DNA of 64,000 nucleotides from Lachnoclostridium sp. An76 (GCF_002161355.1 NZ_NFHL01000011.1:1-64000), one strand, 5' to 3'. Shown: positions 32,650 to 43,154, counted from the stretch's first letter. The notes: generated by a model from the letters alone, not told the origin. Made by a program: numbers and translations.

Positions 32650-34044
32650 ATGGCACAGTTATGGGGCGGCCGTTTCACAAAAGAGACGGACAAGTTAGTT
32701 TACAACTTTAATGCTTCCATCTCCTTTGACAAACGGTTTTACAGACAGGACATCCGCGGCAGCATTGCCCATGTGACGATGCTTGCGAAGCAGGGCATCC
32801 TGACAGAGGAAGAGAAGGAGCAGATCATAGACGGGCTGAACGGCATCCTGCGGGATGTGGAGAACGGGAGCCTTCCGATCACGGACGAATACGAAGACAT
32901 CCACAGTTTCGTGGAGGCGAACCTGACCGCCCGCATCGGCGATGCGGGGAAGAAGCTGCACACCGGGCGCAGCCGGAACGACCAGGTGGCGCTGGACATG
33001 AAGCTCTACACGCGGGATGAAGTCACAGAGCTGGACGGGCTTTTACGAGAGCTGCTGGAAGTGCTCCTGACATTGATGAAAGAAAATACAGAGACATTTA
33101 TGCCGGGATTCACCCATCTCCAGAAGGCGCAGCCGATCACACTGGCGCACCACATGGGAGCCTATTTTGAGATGTTTAAGAGGGACCGGCAGCGGATGCG
33201 GGACATTTATAAAAGGATGAATCTCTGTCCGCTTGGATCGGGAGCCCTTGCGGGGACGACCTATCCCCTTGACAGGGAATATACGGCGGAGCTGCTCGGA
33301 TTTGACGGGCCGACGCTGAACAGCATGGATTCCGTGTCCGACAGGGACTACCTGATCGAGCTGCTCTCGGCAATGTCCACAGTGATGATGCACCTGAGCC
33401 GTTTCTCGGAGGAGGTCATTATCTGGAACTCCAATGAGTATAAGTTCGTGGAGATCGACGACGCGTACAGTACGGGCAGCAGCATCATGCCGCAGAAGAA
33501 GAACCCGGATATCGCGGAGCTGGTGAGAGGCAAGACGGGAAGAGTCTACGGGGCGCTCATGTCCCTGCTGACCACGATGAAAGGCATTCCCCTTGCATAT
33601 AATAAGGATATGCAGGAGGACAAGGAACTGGTATTTGATGCCATTGACACGACGAAGGGCTGCCTGGCATTATTTACAGGAATGCTCAGGACTATGAAGT
33701 TTAATGCAGAGCGCATGGAAGAGAGCGCAAAGCACGGCTTCACCAACGCCACGGACGCAGCGGACTATCTGGTGAACCATGGAGTCCCCTTCCGGGACGC
33801 CCACGGGATCGTGGGACAGCTCGTCCTCTACTGTATAGAGAAGAAGATCGCGCTGGATGACATGACGCTGGAAGAGTTCAAGTCGATCTCACCGGTGTTC
33901 GAGGAGGATATCTACGATGTGATCAGCATGAAGACCTGTGTGGAGATGAGAAATACCATCGGCGCGCCGGGGAAAGCGGCGATGGAGAAGGTGATCGCCG
34001 CGGAGGAAGCATACCTGGCGGAAAACCCGGAGCTCCAGCAGTAA
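32650..34044 (+). CDS. argH: Argininosuccinate lyase, 464 aa
   Basis: ArgH splits argininosuccinate into arginine and fumarate. The N-terminus [21 protein letters not shown], the [17 protein letters not shown] segment near residue 105 and the fumarase-superfamily loop [19 protein letters not shown] near 277 are all intact. It stands apart from argG or other arg genes in this window and has its own promoter. asd follows after 134 bases that hold a short tandem array. Confidence 0.95.
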   Translation: MAQLWGGRFTKETDKLVYNFNASISFDKRFYRQDIRGSIAHVTMLAKQGILTEEEKEQIIDGLNGILRDVENGSLPITDEYEDIHSFVEANLTARIGDAGKKLHTGRSRNDQVALDMKLYTRDEVTELDGLLRELLEVLLTLMKENTETFMPGFTHLQKAQPITLAHHMGAYFEMFKRDRQRMRDIYKRMNLCPLGSGALAGTTYPLDREYTAELLGFDGPTLNSMDSVSDRDYLIELLSAMSTVMMHLSRFSEEVIIWNSNEYKFVEIDDAYSTGSSIMPQKKNPDIAELVRGKTGRVYGALMSLLTTMKGIPLAYNKDMQEDKELVFDAIDTTKGCLALFTGMLRTMKFNAERMEESAKHGFTNATDAADYLVNHGVPFRDAHGIVGQLVLYCIEKKIALDDMTLEEFKSISPVFEEDIYDVISMKTCVEMRNTIGAPGKAAMEKVIAAEEAYLAENPELQQ

Positions 34045-34062
34045 TGCAGAGGCAGCACTAAG

Positions 34063-34137
34063 AGATATCAGTAAAACAGATATCAGCGGAACAGATATCA
34101 GTGAAATAGATATCAGCGAAAGAGATATCGGAGAAAT
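34063..34137 (+). repeat. Five 15-bp tandem repeats between argH and asd
   Basis: Units of AGATATCAGYGAAAN begin at 34063, 34078, 34093, 34108 and 34123, each containing the palindrome GATATC. The array starts 18 bases after the argH stop. Units differ at two to four positions. It holds no gene; it might act as a spacer, a recombination hotspot or a protein-binding array. Confidence 0.75.
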
Positions 34138-34178
34138 AAGAAAGATTTACAGATACAGACAGAAAAGGAGAAGGAAAA

Positions 34179-35264
34179 ATGGATCAGAAATTGAAAGTAG
34201 GTATTCTTGGCGCAACAGGAATGGTGGGACAGAGATTCATCTCTCTGCTTGAGGACCATCCGTGGTTTGAGGTAGTGACAGTGGCGGCAAGCCCGCGTTC
34301 CGCAGGCAAGACATATGAAGAGGCAGTGGGAGACCGCTGGAAAATGGACACTCCGATGCCGGAGGCTGTGAAAAACCTTGTCGTGCTCAATGTAAACGAC
34401 GTAGAGCACGTGGCATCTACGGTTGATTTTGTATTCAGCGCAGTGGATATGAGCAAGGACGAGATCAAAGCGATCGAGGAAGCATATGCGAAGACAGAGA
34501 CTCCGGTCGTATCCAACAACAGCGCGCACCGCTGGACCCCGGACGTGCCGATGGTAGTGCCGGAGATCAACGCGGAGCATTTTGACGTGATCCCGGACCA
34601 GAAGAAACGTCTCGGCACAACACGCGGATTCATCGCGGTAAAACCGAACTGCTCCATCCAGAGCTACGCTCCGTGCCTTGCGGCATGGAAAGAATTCGGA
34701 CCGAAGGAACTGGTCGTTACCACGTACCAGGCAATCTCAGGTGCGGGAAAGACCTTCAAAGACTGGCCGGAGATGGTCGGAAATATCATCCCCTTCATCG
34801 GCGGCGAGGAAGAGAAGAGCGAGCAGGAGCCGCTCCGCGTGCTTGGCAAAGTAGAGAATGGGCAGATCGTAAAGGCAGAGCTGCCGAAGATCACATGCCA
34901 GTGCGTGCGCGTTCCGGTGCTGAACGGCCATACAGCGGCAGTGTTCATCAACTTTGAGAAAAAGCCGACGAAAGAGCAGCTCATCGAAAAGCTCGTGAAC
35001 TTCAAAGGCTTCCCGCAGGAAGCAGGGCTTCCGAGCGCTCCGAAGCAGTTCATCCAGTACCTGGAGGAGGACAACCGCCCGCAGGTAACTCTGGACGTGG
35101 ACTACGAGAACGGAATGGGCGTGTCTATCGGACGCTTAAGAGAAGACAGCATGTATGACTTCAAATTCATCGGACTGTCACACAACACAGTCAGAGGCGC
35201 GGCAGGCGGCGCAGTGCTGTGCGCAGAGGCGTTGACAGCGAAAGGATACATCGCGAAAAAGTAA
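34179..35264 (+). CDS. asd: Aspartate-semialdehyde dehydrogenase, 361 aa
   Basis: Asd reduces aspartyl phosphate to the semialdehyde on the path to Thr, Met, Lys and cell-wall diaminopimelate. NADP-binding GILGATGMVGQRFISLL opens the protein. The active Cys is in KPNCSIQSYAPCL near residue 152 and the conserved His in VPVLNGHTAAV near 245. The 361-aa length fits the fungal/archaeal-like subtype found in many Clostridia. AAAAGGAGAAGG precedes the ATG. Confidence 0.94.
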   Translation: MDQKLKVGILGATGMVGQRFISLLEDHPWFEVVTVAASPRSAGKTYEEAVGDRWKMDTPMPEAVKNLVVLNVNDVEHVASTVDFVFSAVDMSKDEIKAIEEAYAKTETPVVSNNSAHRWTPDVPMVVPEINAEHFDVIPDQKKRLGTTRGFIAVKPNCSIQSYAPCLAAWKEFGPKELVVTTYQAISGAGKTFKDWPEMVGNIIPFIGGEEEKSEQEPLRVLGKVENGQIVKAELPKITCQCVRVPVLNGHTAAVFINFEKKPTKEQLIEKLVNFKGFPQEAGLPSAPKQFIQYLEEDNRPQVTLDVDYENGMGVSIGRLREDSMYDFKFIGLSHNTVRGAAGGAVLCAEALTAKGYIAKK

Positions 35265-35289
35265 AAAAGGGACAGGGCAAATGTCAATT

Positions 35290-35324
35290 GGGGACGTAGT
35301 AAAATCGAAAATGACTACGTCCCC
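35290..35324. repeat. GGGGACGTAGT hairpin, copy 1
   Basis: GGGGACGTAGT (35290-35300) pairs with ACTACGTCCCC (35314-35324). The preceding text GGGACAGGGC and TCAATT is shared with copy 3 at 46031. The hairpin lies 25 bases after the asd stop and could terminate asd transcription, though no T-run follows. Confidence 0.75.
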
Positions 35325-35362
35325 AAACACAGAATTTTCACAATTTCAGGAGGTGTTTTAAC

Positions 35363-36640
35363 ATGGGTATGACAATGACGCAGAAGATCCTGGCAGCCCA
35401 CGCCGGGCTTGATTCTGTCGAGGCAGGCCAGCTGATCGAGGCGAAGCTTGACGTGGTCATGGCGAATGACATCACAGGACCGATGGCCCTGCCGATCATC
35501 AAACAGATGTCAGATCATGTATTTGACAAGGATAAAGTGGTATTTGTGCCGGATCATTTTACGCCGAACAAGGATATCAAATCCGCAGAGAACTCCAAGG
35601 CGATCCGCGAGTACGCAAAGGAGCAGGGGCTGACCTGGTACTTTGAGCAGGGCAAATCCGGCGTGGAGCATGCGATCCTTCCGGAGGCGGGAGTTGTCGT
35701 TGCAGGCGAGTGCATCATCGGTGCGGATTCCCACACATGTACATACGGAGCCCTCGGCGCATTCTCCACAGGAATGGGGACGACAGACGTGGCGACGGGC
35801 ATGGCGACCGGCGAGATCTGGTTCAAGGTGCCCAGCGCGATCAAGTTCGTCCTGACAGGGAAGCCGGGGAAATATGTGAGCGGAAAAGACATCATCATCC
35901 ATATCATCGGAAAGATCGGCGTGGACGGCGCTCTCTATAAATCCATGGAGTTCACCGGAGACGGGATCGCGAACCTTTCCATGGACGACCGCTTTACAAT
36001 GGCGAATATGGCCATCGAGGCGGGCGCAAAGAACGGCATCTTCCCGGTGGATGAGAAGGCGGAAGCGTACATGAAAGAGCACTCCAAAAAACCGTATACC
36101 ATTTACGAGGCGGATGAGGATGCGCAGTATGACGATGTGATCACCATCGATCTCTCCGAGGTGCGTCCGACGGTCGCATTCCCCCACCTTCCGGGAAATG
36201 CGAAGACCATCGATGAGGTGGAAGCGATGGAGCCCATCAAGATCGACCAGGTTGTCATCGGTTCCTGCACAAACGGACGCATGGAGGATATGAGGAAAGC
36301 GGCGGCGATCCTGAAGGGACATACCGTGCACCCGGATGTGCGTGTCATGGTCATCCCGGCGACACAGAAGATCTATAAGGAATGTATTAAAGAAGGACTG
36401 CTGGATATCTTTGTGGATGCAGGATGCGCGGTCAACACGCCGAGCTGCGGCCCGTGCATGGGCGGTCACATGGGCGTCATGGCGGCAGGAGAGAAGTGCG
36501 TATCCACGACGAACAGGAACTTCGTAGGACGTATGGGACATGTGGATTCCCTGATCTACCTTGCATCGCCGGAAGTGGCGGCTGCAAGCGCGATCGCAGG
36601 ATATATCGCAAATCCGGAGAAAGTAGGTGAGGCAGAATGA
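35363..36640 (+). CDS. leuC: 3-isopropylmalate dehydratase large subunit, 425 aa
   Basis: LeuC with LeuD isomerises isopropylmalate in leucine synthesis. The [4Fe-4S] ligands lie in [10 protein letters not shown] near residue 299 and SCGPCMGGH near 360. The aconitase motif [19 protein letters not shown] is near residue 118. The 425-aa length is that of the archaeal/clostridial short form. AGGAGGTG precedes the start, and leuD overlaps by 4 bases. The substrate could be a related 2-hydroxyacid, since no other leu genes are present. Confidence 0.9.
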   Translation: MGMTMTQKILAAHAGLDSVEAGQLIEAKLDVVMANDITGPMALPIIKQMSDHVFDKDKVVFVPDHFTPNKDIKSAENSKAIREYAKEQGLTWYFEQGKSGVEHAILPEAGVVVAGECIIGADSHTCTYGALGAFSTGMGTTDVATGMATGEIWFKVPSAIKFVLTGKPGKYVSGKDIIIHIIGKIGVDGALYKSMEFTGDGIANLSMDDRFTMANMAIEAGAKNGIFPVDEKAEAYMKEHSKKPYTIYEADEDAQYDDVITIDLSEVRPTVAFPHLPGNAKTIDEVEAMEPIKIDQVVIGSCTNGRMEDMRKAAAILKGHTVHPDVRVMVIPATQKIYKECIKEGLLDIFVDAGCAVNTPSCGPCMGGHMGVMAAGEKCVSTTNRNFVGRMGHVDSLIYLASPEVAAASAIAGYIANPEKVGEAE

Positions 36641-37128
36641 GAGCAAAGGGACATGTTTTTAAATATGGGGACAATGTAGACACAGATGTGATCATCCCGG
36701 CAAGATATCTGAACTCATTTGACGCGCAGGAGCTTGCGAGCCATGCCATGGCGGACATTGATCCGGATTTTGTGAAAAAGGTAAAACCCGGCGACCTGAT
36801 CGTGGCGAACAAGAATTTCGGCTGCGGGTCTTCCAGGGAGCATGCGCCTCTCTGCCTGAAGACAGCGGGTGTAAGCTGCATCATTGCCGAGACATTTGCC
36901 AGGATCTTCTACCGCAATGCCATCAATATCGGCCTTCCGATCATTGAGTGCCCGGAGGCGGCGAAGGGGATCGAAGCCGGCGACGAGGTAGAAGTGGACT
37001 TTGACAGCGGCAAGATCTATGACCGCACAAAGGGGACAGAATACCAGGGACAGCCGTTCCCGGAGTTCATGCAGAAGCTGATCGCGGCAGGCGGGCTTGT
37101 GAATTATACGAACAGCAAGAAAAAGTAA
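36637..37128 (+). CDS. leuD: 3-isopropylmalate dehydratase small subunit, 163 aa
   Basis: This is the swivelling-domain partner of LeuC. The N-terminus has [16 protein letters not shown], followed by the substrate-binding [18 protein letters not shown] and [15 protein letters not shown]. Size and sequence fit the short LeuD that pairs with 420-aa LeuC. The start overlaps the leuC stop (ATGA). Confidence 0.92.
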   Translation: MRAKGHVFKYGDNVDTDVIIPARYLNSFDAQELASHAMADIDPDFVKKVKPGDLIVANKNFGCGSSREHAPLCLKTAGVSCIIAETFARIFYRNAINIGLPIIECPEAAKGIEAGDEVEVDFDSGKIYDRTKGTEYQGQPFPEFMQKLIAAGGLVNYTNSKKK

Positions 37129-37203
37129 CAGGAAACAGAAAACAGAAGGGATGCTGTACAGGTGTGTGCGGCACCCCTTTTCGGCTATGGAAAGGAAAAG
37201 TTT

Positions 37204-38499
37204 ATGACCAGTGAGAAGCAGATAAAAGGGAAAGCCTCGGCGCTTCTGCCGATCGGCGTTTTCCTCGTGATCTTCCTCGGAGCAGGGATTGTTTTTAATG
37301 ATTTTTACGCCATGCCCGCGATCGTGGCATTCCTGATCGCTCTGTTTGTGGCGTTCCTGCAGAACAGAGGCGTCGGCTTCCAGGATAAGATGCGGCTGAT
37401 CGCCCAGGGAGTGGGCGAGGAAAATATTATCACAATGAGTCTGATCTTCCTCTGTGCGGGTGGATTTTCCGGGGCAGTGACAGCGGCAGGAGGCGTGGAC
37501 AGCACCGTAAACCTGGGACTGTCCCTGATCCCGGCTCATTTTGTGGTGGCAGGGCTCTTTGTGATCGGATGCTTTATCTCGGTATCCATGGGGACGTCCA
37601 TGGGGACCATCGCGGCCCTTGCTCCGATCGCGGCGGGGATCAGCGAAAAGACCGGGTTTTCGATGGCGGTCTGCACTGCTGCGGTAGTCTGCGGGGCAAT
37701 GTTCGGAGACAATCTGTCCATGATCTCGGATACAACGATCGCGGCTGTCAAGACTCAGGGATGCGAGATGAAAGATAAATTTAAAGCGAACTTCCTGATC
37801 GTTCTCCCGGCGGCAGTGGCCACGATGATCTTTTTCTGGCTCGTTACAGGAGATATGAGCTTTCAGCTGAAAGATATCGGGGATTACAATCTCCTTTTGG
37901 TGGTGCCGTATCTTGTGGTCCTCGTGGGAGCGCTGATCGGGATCAATGTATTCGTAGTGCTCATCGGCGGGATCGTGATCTCTCTGATCGTGGGAGTGGG
38001 GACAGGGAATATCCTTCTCTCGGAAATGTTTACCGTAGTGGGAGACGGTGTGACTTCTATGTATGACATCACGGTGATCTCTATTATCGTGGCATGCATC
38101 GTCTCTCTGGTAAGGGCAAACGGCGGCATCCATTATATCCTGGACCTGATCAGGAGCAGGATCCGGGGGAAGAGGGGCGCCCAGGCGGGGATCGCCCTGC
38201 TGGCATTCTTCGTAGACTTGTGTACGGCGAACAATACGGTCGCCATCGTAATGTCCGGCCCCATCGCGAAGGAGATCAGCGAGGAATACGGAGTGGATCC
38301 GAAGCGCTCTGCGTCTCTGCTTGATATGTTTACTTCCGTGGGGCAGGGACTGATCCCATACGGAGCGCAGCTTTTGTCCGCGGCAACGCTGACCGGGCTG
38401 ACTCCGTTTGATATGCTTCCCTATCTGGTCTATCCCATGCTCATGGCAGTGTGCGGCATTGGAGCCATCATTTTGAGCGGGAGACGGAAGAATTCTTAA
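37204..38499 (+). CDS. NhaC-type Na+/H+ antiporter family protein, 431 aa
   Basis: This is a membrane antiporter of the ion-transporter superfamily with about 11 spans. Family features include SMGTSMGTIAALAPIAAGIS near residue 130, a DNLSMISDTTIAA motif near 175 and a repeated pattern in the second half (DLCTANNTVAIVMSGPIAKEIS). Substrates in the family include Na+/H+ and malate/lactate pairs. I chose the ATG at 37204, after AAGGAAAAG, over the upstream GTG at 37162. It follows leuD by 75 bases. Confidence 0.8.
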   Translation: MTSEKQIKGKASALLPIGVFLVIFLGAGIVFNDFYAMPAIVAFLIALFVAFLQNRGVGFQDKMRLIAQGVGEENIITMSLIFLCAGGFSGAVTAAGGVDSTVNLGLSLIPAHFVVAGLFVIGCFISVSMGTSMGTIAALAPIAAGISEKTGFSMAVCTAAVVCGAMFGDNLSMISDTTIAAVKTQGCEMKDKFKANFLIVLPAAVATMIFFWLVTGDMSFQLKDIGDYNLLLVVPYLVVLVGALIGINVFVVLIGGIVISLIVGVGTGNILLSEMFTVVGDGVTSMYDITVISIIVACIVSLVRANGGIHYILDLIRSRIRGKRGAQAGIALLAFFVDLCTANNTVAIVMSGPIAKEISEEYGVDPKRSASLLDMFTSVGQGLIPYGAQLLSAATLTGLTPFDMLPYLVYPMLMAVCGIGAIILSGRRKNS

Positions 38500-38500
38500 A

Positions 38501-38529
38501 TTGCGAACCACAGGGACCTGTGTTATAAT
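38501..38529 (+). promoter_or_regulatory. Promoter of thrC
   Basis: TTGCGA (38501-38506), 17 bases, TATAAT (38524-38529). The leader of about 70 bases contains a stem GCGCAG...CTGCGC (about 38551-38586) ahead of the AAAGAGG site. Confidence 0.65.
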
Positions 38530-38607
38530 ACCATGCAGCAGAGAGTCCGCGCAGCCCGGCGCTGAAAAGGCTCGGGTCTGCGCAGAGAAAGAAAAAGAGG
38601 TAAAAGG

Positions 38608-40095
38608 ATGAATCTATTATACAACAGTACAAGAAACGCAGAGAAGAAAGTGACAGCGTCCGAGGCGATCCTGAAAGGACTTGCCGATGACGGGGGCCTT
38701 TTCGTTCCGGAATATATCCCGAAGCTGGATGTGACGATGGAAGAGCTGAAATCCATGTCTTACCAGGAGACCGCCTATGCGGTAATGAAACAGTTCCTCA
38801 CAGATTTCACTGAGGAAGAGCTGAAACACTGCATCAACAGTGCCTATGATTCCAAGTTTGACACCGAGGTGATCGCGCCCCTCGTGAAAGTGGAAGATAC
38901 GTACCATCTGGAGCTGTTCCACGGTGCGACCATCGCTTTTAAGGATATGGCGCTTTCCATCCTGCCTCATCTCCTCACAACGGCGGCAAAGAAAAATGAC
39001 GTCACAAAGGAGATCGTGATCCTGACAGCGACATCAGGGGATACGGGCAAAGCGGCACTCGCGGGATTTGCGGATGTTCCGGGGACAAAGATCATCGTGT
39101 TTTATCCAAAGGGCGGCGTGAGCAGGATCCAGGAGCTGCAGATGGTGACCCAGAAGGGAGAGAACACATCCGTAGTGGCGATCCATGGCAATTTTGACAA
39201 CGCCCAGAGCGGGGTCAAAGAGATGTTCGAGGATAAAGAACTGGAAAAAGAGCTGGCGGCAGCAGGGTATCAGTTCTCGTCCGCGAACTCCATCAACATC
39301 GGGCGCCTCGTGCCCCAGGTCGTATATTATGTGTACGCCTATGCAAAACTGCTTGAAAATGAGGAGATCACAGAGGGCGAGGAGCTCAACGTGACTGTGC
39401 CCACAGGGAATTTCGGGAATATCCTTGCGGCTTACTATGCAAAACAGATGGGCGTGCCGATCGGGAAACTGATCTGTGCATCCAACGAAAACAAGGTGCT
39501 CTTTGATTTCTTCCAGACCGGTGTATACGACAGGAACAGGGAATTTATCCTGACATCGTCCCCGTCCATGGACATCCTGATCTCCAGCAACCTGGAGAGG
39601 TTGATCTACACGATCGCGGGGCAGGATGCGGAGAAGGACGCACAGCTCATGGCTCAGTTAAAAGACCGGGGCGTGTATGAGATCACCCCGGAAATGCGGG
39701 AGAAACTTGCGGATTTCGCAGGCGGGTATGCGACAGAGGAAGAATGCCGCGACGCTATCAGGACAACGTATGAAAAGACAGGATATGTGATGGATACCCA
39801 TACCGCAGTGGCAGCGGCTGTATGCAAAAAGTACCGCAGTGACAGCGGAGATGCCCGGAAATGCCTTGTGGCATCTACAGCAAGCCCGTACAAGTTTATC
39901 CACAGCGTGATGAGCGCGATTGATGAAAAATATGCTGCGGCGGATGAGTTCAGCCTGATCGATGAGCTGAGCAGGATTTCCGGGACAGAGGTCCCCCGGG
40001 CGATCGAGGAGATCCGGAATGCGGAGATCAGACACTGCCTGGAGTGTGATGCAGACTGCATGAAAGAGACAGTGAAAGAAATCCTCAGGGTATAG
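38608..40095 (+). CDS. thrC: Threonine synthase, 495 aa
   Basis: ThrC is a PLP enzyme converting O-phosphohomoserine to threonine. The PLP Lys is in HGATIAFKDMALSILPHLL near residue 111, with TATSGDTGKAALAGF near 140 and the glycine loop VPTGNFGNILAAYYAKQMG near 265. The length and the N-terminal YNSTRNAEKKVTASEAIL are those of the long (yeast/E. coli-type) class. It complements asd upstream. It has its own promoter, and a membrane protein gene follows. Confidence 0.94.
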   Translation: MNLLYNSTRNAEKKVTASEAILKGLADDGGLFVPEYIPKLDVTMEELKSMSYQETAYAVMKQFLTDFTEEELKHCINSAYDSKFDTEVIAPLVKVEDTYHLELFHGATIAFKDMALSILPHLLTTAAKKNDVTKEIVILTATSGDTGKAALAGFADVPGTKIIVFYPKGGVSRIQELQMVTQKGENTSVVAIHGNFDNAQSGVKEMFEDKELEKELAAAGYQFSSANSINIGRLVPQVVYYVYAYAKLLENEEITEGEELNVTVPTGNFGNILAAYYAKQMGVPIGKLICASNENKVLFDFFQTGVYDRNREFILTSSPSMDILISSNLERLIYTIAGQDAEKDAQLMAQLKDRGVYEITPEMREKLADFAGGYATEEECRDAIRTTYEKTGYVMDTHTAVAAAVCKKYRSDSGDARKCLVASTASPYKFIHSVMSAIDEKYAAADEFSLIDELSRISGTEVPRAIEEIRNAEIRHCLECDADCMKETVKEILRV

Positions 40096-40137
40096 GAACA
40101 ATAGAGTCCGCGGCTGCGGGCGGGAGGAGCAGGTGCT

Positions 40138-40491
40138 ATGGAGAATATAAACAGTGTTTGGGGATTTATCGGGATCATTGTATTTGCCTGCGGTGTTTAC
40201 GCGATCTATTCCTATATAAAGATGAAAAAAGACGGGGAGATCAATGCATCGATCCTCCTCGGGAAAGATTTTATGTACAAGAAGTGTAAGGATAAAGAGG
40301 CCTATATTAAAAAGGTGGGGCCTGCGCTTCTGGGGTTCGGGCTTGTTGCCATTGTTTACGGGATCCTGGACATGATCCACTGTTATGTATATCCGATGGC
40401 GGCAGTGGATACGGTGGGAATGATCGTATTTTTTGTTGCTCTCGTATGGTTTGCTGTTTATACGGCAAGACTGAGAAATCAGTATTTTTGA
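40138..40491 (+). CDS. Small membrane protein of unknown function, 117 aa
   Basis: I do not assign a function. Three hydrophobic spans are visible (near residues 9-26, 64-80 and 92-109), with a basic cytoplasmic loop MKKDGEINASILLGKDFMYKKCKDKE between the first two. The layout resembles DUF3784-type proteins common in Clostridia. It has a GGGAGGAG site and lies 42 bases after thrC, possibly on the same transcript. Confidence 0.7.
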   Translation: MENINSVWGFIGIIVFACGVYAIYSYIKMKKDGEINASILLGKDFMYKKCKDKEAYIKKVGPALLGFGLVAIVYGILDMIHCYVYPMAAVDTVGMIVFFVALVWFAVYTARLRNQYF

Positions 40492-40533
40492 CAGTGGTCC
40501 GGGCGGCAGAAAAACAAAATAACGGGCAGCAGG

Positions 40534-40562
40534 AGGGGCAGGCTGGAGTTCAGCGCTGCCCT
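40534..40562 (+). terminator. Weak terminator-like stem
   Basis: AGGGGCAG (40534-40541) pairs with CTGCCCT (40556-40562), followed by GAATTATT rather than a T-run. It would end the thrC unit. The rest of 40563-40713 is A+T-rich and holds nothing else that I can support. Confidence 0.4.
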
Positions 40563-40713
40563 GAATTATTAAAAAGTAATAAAATGAAGGAAAAGGGATG
40601 AAATCCTGCATTTATCAAACGAAAAATACGGAAAATCCTTCGAAAAAATTTAAGCAGATGAATTTTGAAAAATGGAAACTTTCAATTAATAGTAAAGTTT
40701 GGAAAGATTATTG

Positions 40714-40742
40714 TTGATTTTTTGTCAATTCTTCTGTATAAT
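40714..40742 (+). promoter_or_regulatory. Promoter of pckA
   Basis: TTGATT (40714-40719), 17 bases, TATAAT (40737-40742), within an A+T-rich tract. Confidence 0.65.
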
Positions 40743-40819
40743 CAAAGGTACGCCGATGTCAGACAGGATTTCGGAAGTGCTGGCAGGTAAATAATAGAAA
40801 GAAAGAGGTAGAGCGTAAC

Positions 40820-42424
40820 ATGTCAAAGATTGATTTAACTAAGTACGGTATCACAGGAACTACGGAAATCGTTCACAATCCTTCTTACGAGACACTGTTT
40901 GAGGAAGAGACAAATCCGAACCTGGAAGGGTTTGACAAAGGCCAGGTAAGCGAGCTTGGCGCTGTCAATGTTATGACAGGTATTTATACAGGGCGTTCCC
41001 CGAAAGACAAATACATTGTAATGGATGAGAACTCCAGGGACACAGTATGGTGGACAACAGATGAGTATAAGAACGACAATCACCCGGCGTCTGAAGAAGC
41101 ATGGGCAGCTGTGAAAGAGATCGCAAAGAAGGAGCTCTCCAATAAGAGACTTTTCGTTGTAGATGCATTCTGCGGTGCGAATAAGGATACGCGCATGGCG
41201 ATCCGCTTTATCATGGAAGTGGCATGGCAGGCTCACTTTGTTACAAATATGTTTATCCAGCCGACTGCTGAGGAGCTCGAGAACTTCGAGCCGGATTTCG
41301 TTGTTTACAACGCTTCCAAGGCAAAAGTTGAGAATTATGAAGAGCTGGGCCTGAATTCAGAGACAGCTGTTATGTTCAACATCACAAGCCGCGAGCAGGT
41401 GATCGTGAACACATGGTACGGTGGAGAGATGAAGAAAGGTATGTTCTCCATGATGAACTACTATCTGCCGCTGAAGGGCATCGCTTCCATGCACTGCTCC
41501 GCGAACACAGATATGAACGGCGAGAACACAGCGATCTTCTTCGGACTTTCCGGAACAGGAAAGACAACACTTTCCACAGACCCGAAGAGACTCCTCATCG
41601 GTGATGACGAGCACGGCTGGGACGACAACGGAGTATTCAACTTCGAGGGCGGATGCTATGCGAAGGTAATTGACCTTGACAAGGATTCCGAGCCGGATAT
41701 CTACAATGCGATCAAGAGAAATGCGCTTCTTGAGAACGTAACGCTGGACGCAGAGGGACATATTGACTTCCATGACAAGAGCGTGACAGAGAATACACGT
41801 GTATCCTATCCGATCGACCACATTGAGAAGATCGTGCGTCCGGTATCCGCAGCTCCGGCAGCGAAGAATGTGATCTTCCTGTCCGCTGACGCGTTCGGCG
41901 TACTTCCGCCGGTATCCGCACTGACACCGGAGCAGACAGAGTATTACTTCCTGTCCGGTTTCACAGCAAAGCTTGCAGGAACAGAGCGCGGTATCACAGA
42001 GCCGACACCGACCTTCTCCGCATGCTTCGGACAGGCATTCCTTGAGCTGCATCCGACGAAATATGCAGAGGAGCTCGTTAAGAGAATGAAAGAGAGCGGA
42101 GCGAAAGCTTACCTCGTAAATACAGGATGGAATGGTACAGGCAAGCGTATCTCCATCAAAGATACACGCGGCATCATCGATGCGATCCTTGACGGTTCCA
42201 TCGAGAAAGCTCCTACAAAGACGATCCCGTACTTCAACTTCGAAGTTCCGACAGAGCTTCCGGGAGTGGATCCGGCGATCCTTGACCCGAGAGACACATA
42301 TGCTGACGCTTCCGAGTGGGAGACAAAGGCAAAAGACCTGGCTTCAAGATTCGTTAAGAACTTCAAGAAGTATGAGAGCAATGAACTCGGAAAAGCACTT
42401 GTCGCAGCAGGTCCGCAGGAGTAA
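40820..42424 (+). CDS. pckA: Phosphoenolpyruvate carboxykinase (ATP), 534 aa
   Basis: This enzyme interconverts oxaloacetate and PEP with ATP/ADP; in gut anaerobes it often fixes CO2 toward succinate. The kinase P-loop is [13 protein letters not shown] near residue 241, with the metal site [24 protein letters not shown] just after (partly given) and [17 protein letters not shown] near 435. Length is standard. GAAAGAGG precedes the ATG. It is monocistronic, with a strong hairpin downstream. Confidence 0.95.
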   Translation: MSKIDLTKYGITGTTEIVHNPSYETLFEEETNPNLEGFDKGQVSELGAVNVMTGIYTGRSPKDKYIVMDENSRDTVWWTTDEYKNDNHPASEEAWAAVKEIAKKELSNKRLFVVDAFCGANKDTRMAIRFIMEVAWQAHFVTNMFIQPTAEELENFEPDFVVYNASKAKVENYEELGLNSETAVMFNITSREQVIVNTWYGGEMKKGMFSMMNYYLPLKGIASMHCSANTDMNGENTAIFFGLSGTGKTTLSTDPKRLLIGDDEHGWDDNGVFNFEGGCYAKVIDLDKDSEPDIYNAIKRNALLENVTLDAEGHIDFHDKSVTENTRVSYPIDHIEKIVRPVSAAPAAKNVIFLSADAFGVLPPVSALTPEQTEYYFLSGFTAKLAGTERGITEPTPTFSACFGQAFLELHPTKYAEELVKRMKESGAKAYLVNTGWNGTGKRISIKDTRGIIDAILDGSIEKAPTKTIPYFNFEVPTELPGVDPAILDPRDTYADASEWETKAKDLASRFVKNFKKYESNELGKALVAAGPQE

Positions 42425-42458
42425 GGATATTTGAGCGGGGCAGACCGCATATATTTAA

Positions 42459-42540
42459 AGGAAGAAAGCTTGGCTGAATACAATTGTCCGGCGGTGGATC
42501 AGAATCCGCCGGACAATGAATGCTATGTTTTCTTCCTTTA
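42459..42540 (+). terminator. Terminator after pckA
   Basis: ATTGTCCGGCGG (42483-42494) pairs perfectly with CCGCCGGACAAT (42506-42517). An outer stem, AAAGGAAGAAA near 42459 with TTTTCTTCCTTT near 42529, extends it. It ends in T-rich sequence and can also serve the minus-strand acetyltransferase gene. Confidence 0.7.
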
Positions 42541-42642
42541 AATTTTTCATGGGATTATTTCGGATCACCATCGCCATATCTCCGCAAAAGATGCATCAAA
42601 TAGCTCCGGGGGCGGAGATTTCATTTTATGGCGGACTATGAT

Positions 42643-43128
42643 CTATCTTTCTTTTTGATAAGCCATCCTTTCGCTTCCATCATCCGTATTAATGATCCCA
42701 CAGTATTTAAATCCATTCTTTTCCAGCAGGTGCTGCATGATCTTATTATCCCTGTGTGTGTCTATTTTTAAGTTGCCGCACTGAGAGAAAGCCCACTCCA
42801 GGCAGAATGAGGCCGTGCCTTTTACTGTTCCGTCTGAGGTAATGCGGTGGACGACGCCATAGGGCAGTTCGTTGAGCCAATGCCCGTTTTTAATGTGGAG
42901 ATAAGTAGGGTCCGGGCCCTGCTTATAGAAAAAGACAGCAATGGGCCTGCCGTGTTGCTCGCAGATATAAGAGCATCCGGAGGCGATGTCAGAGGCGATC
43001 ACGGACCTGTCAGGATAGCTATGCCCCCATTGGTCCGGATTTCCGGTTTCAGCCATAAAGATACGTGCGTTTTCATACATTTTCATAAGAAGCTCCAGTT
43101 CGTCTTCCCGTGTTTTCCTGATTTCCAT
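42643..43128 (-). CDS. GNAT-family N-acetyltransferase, 161 aa
   Basis: This is a GNAT-fold acyltransferase. The N-terminus EIRKTREDELELLMKMYENAR, the central YLHIKNGHWLNELPYGVVHRI and the C-terminal FCLEWAFSQCGNLKIDTHRDN with LLEKNGFKYCGII fit family motifs. The acetyl-CoA loop is degenerate (GTVKGTASF). The substrate is unknown. I chose the ATG at 43128 over the one at 43152, since AAAGG lies suitably before it. Confidence 0.75.
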   Translation of the reverse strand: MEIRKTREDELELLMKMYENARIFMAETGNPDQWGHSYPDRSVIASDIASGCSYICEQHGRPIAVFFYKQGPDPTYLHIKNGHWLNELPYGVVHRITSDGTVKGTASFCLEWAFSQCGNLKIDTHRDNKIMQHLLEKNGFKYCGIINTDDGSERMAYQKER

Positions 43129-43154
43129 AAATACCAGCCTTTCTATAATCAATT

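Noticed and set aside
34063-34137. CRISPR-like array
   Set aside because: The 15-bp units are directly adjacent with no spacers, and no cas gene is nearby.
36715-38511. 598-aa minus-strand frame opposite leuD and the NhaC-type gene
   Set aside because: It covers two well-supported genes and the gap between them, is rich in His, Arg and Asp, and has no recognisable domain.
38530-38607. T-box or amino-acid riboswitch before thrC
   Set aside because: The leader is only about 70 bases with one simple stem; no T-box consensus or antiterminator is present.
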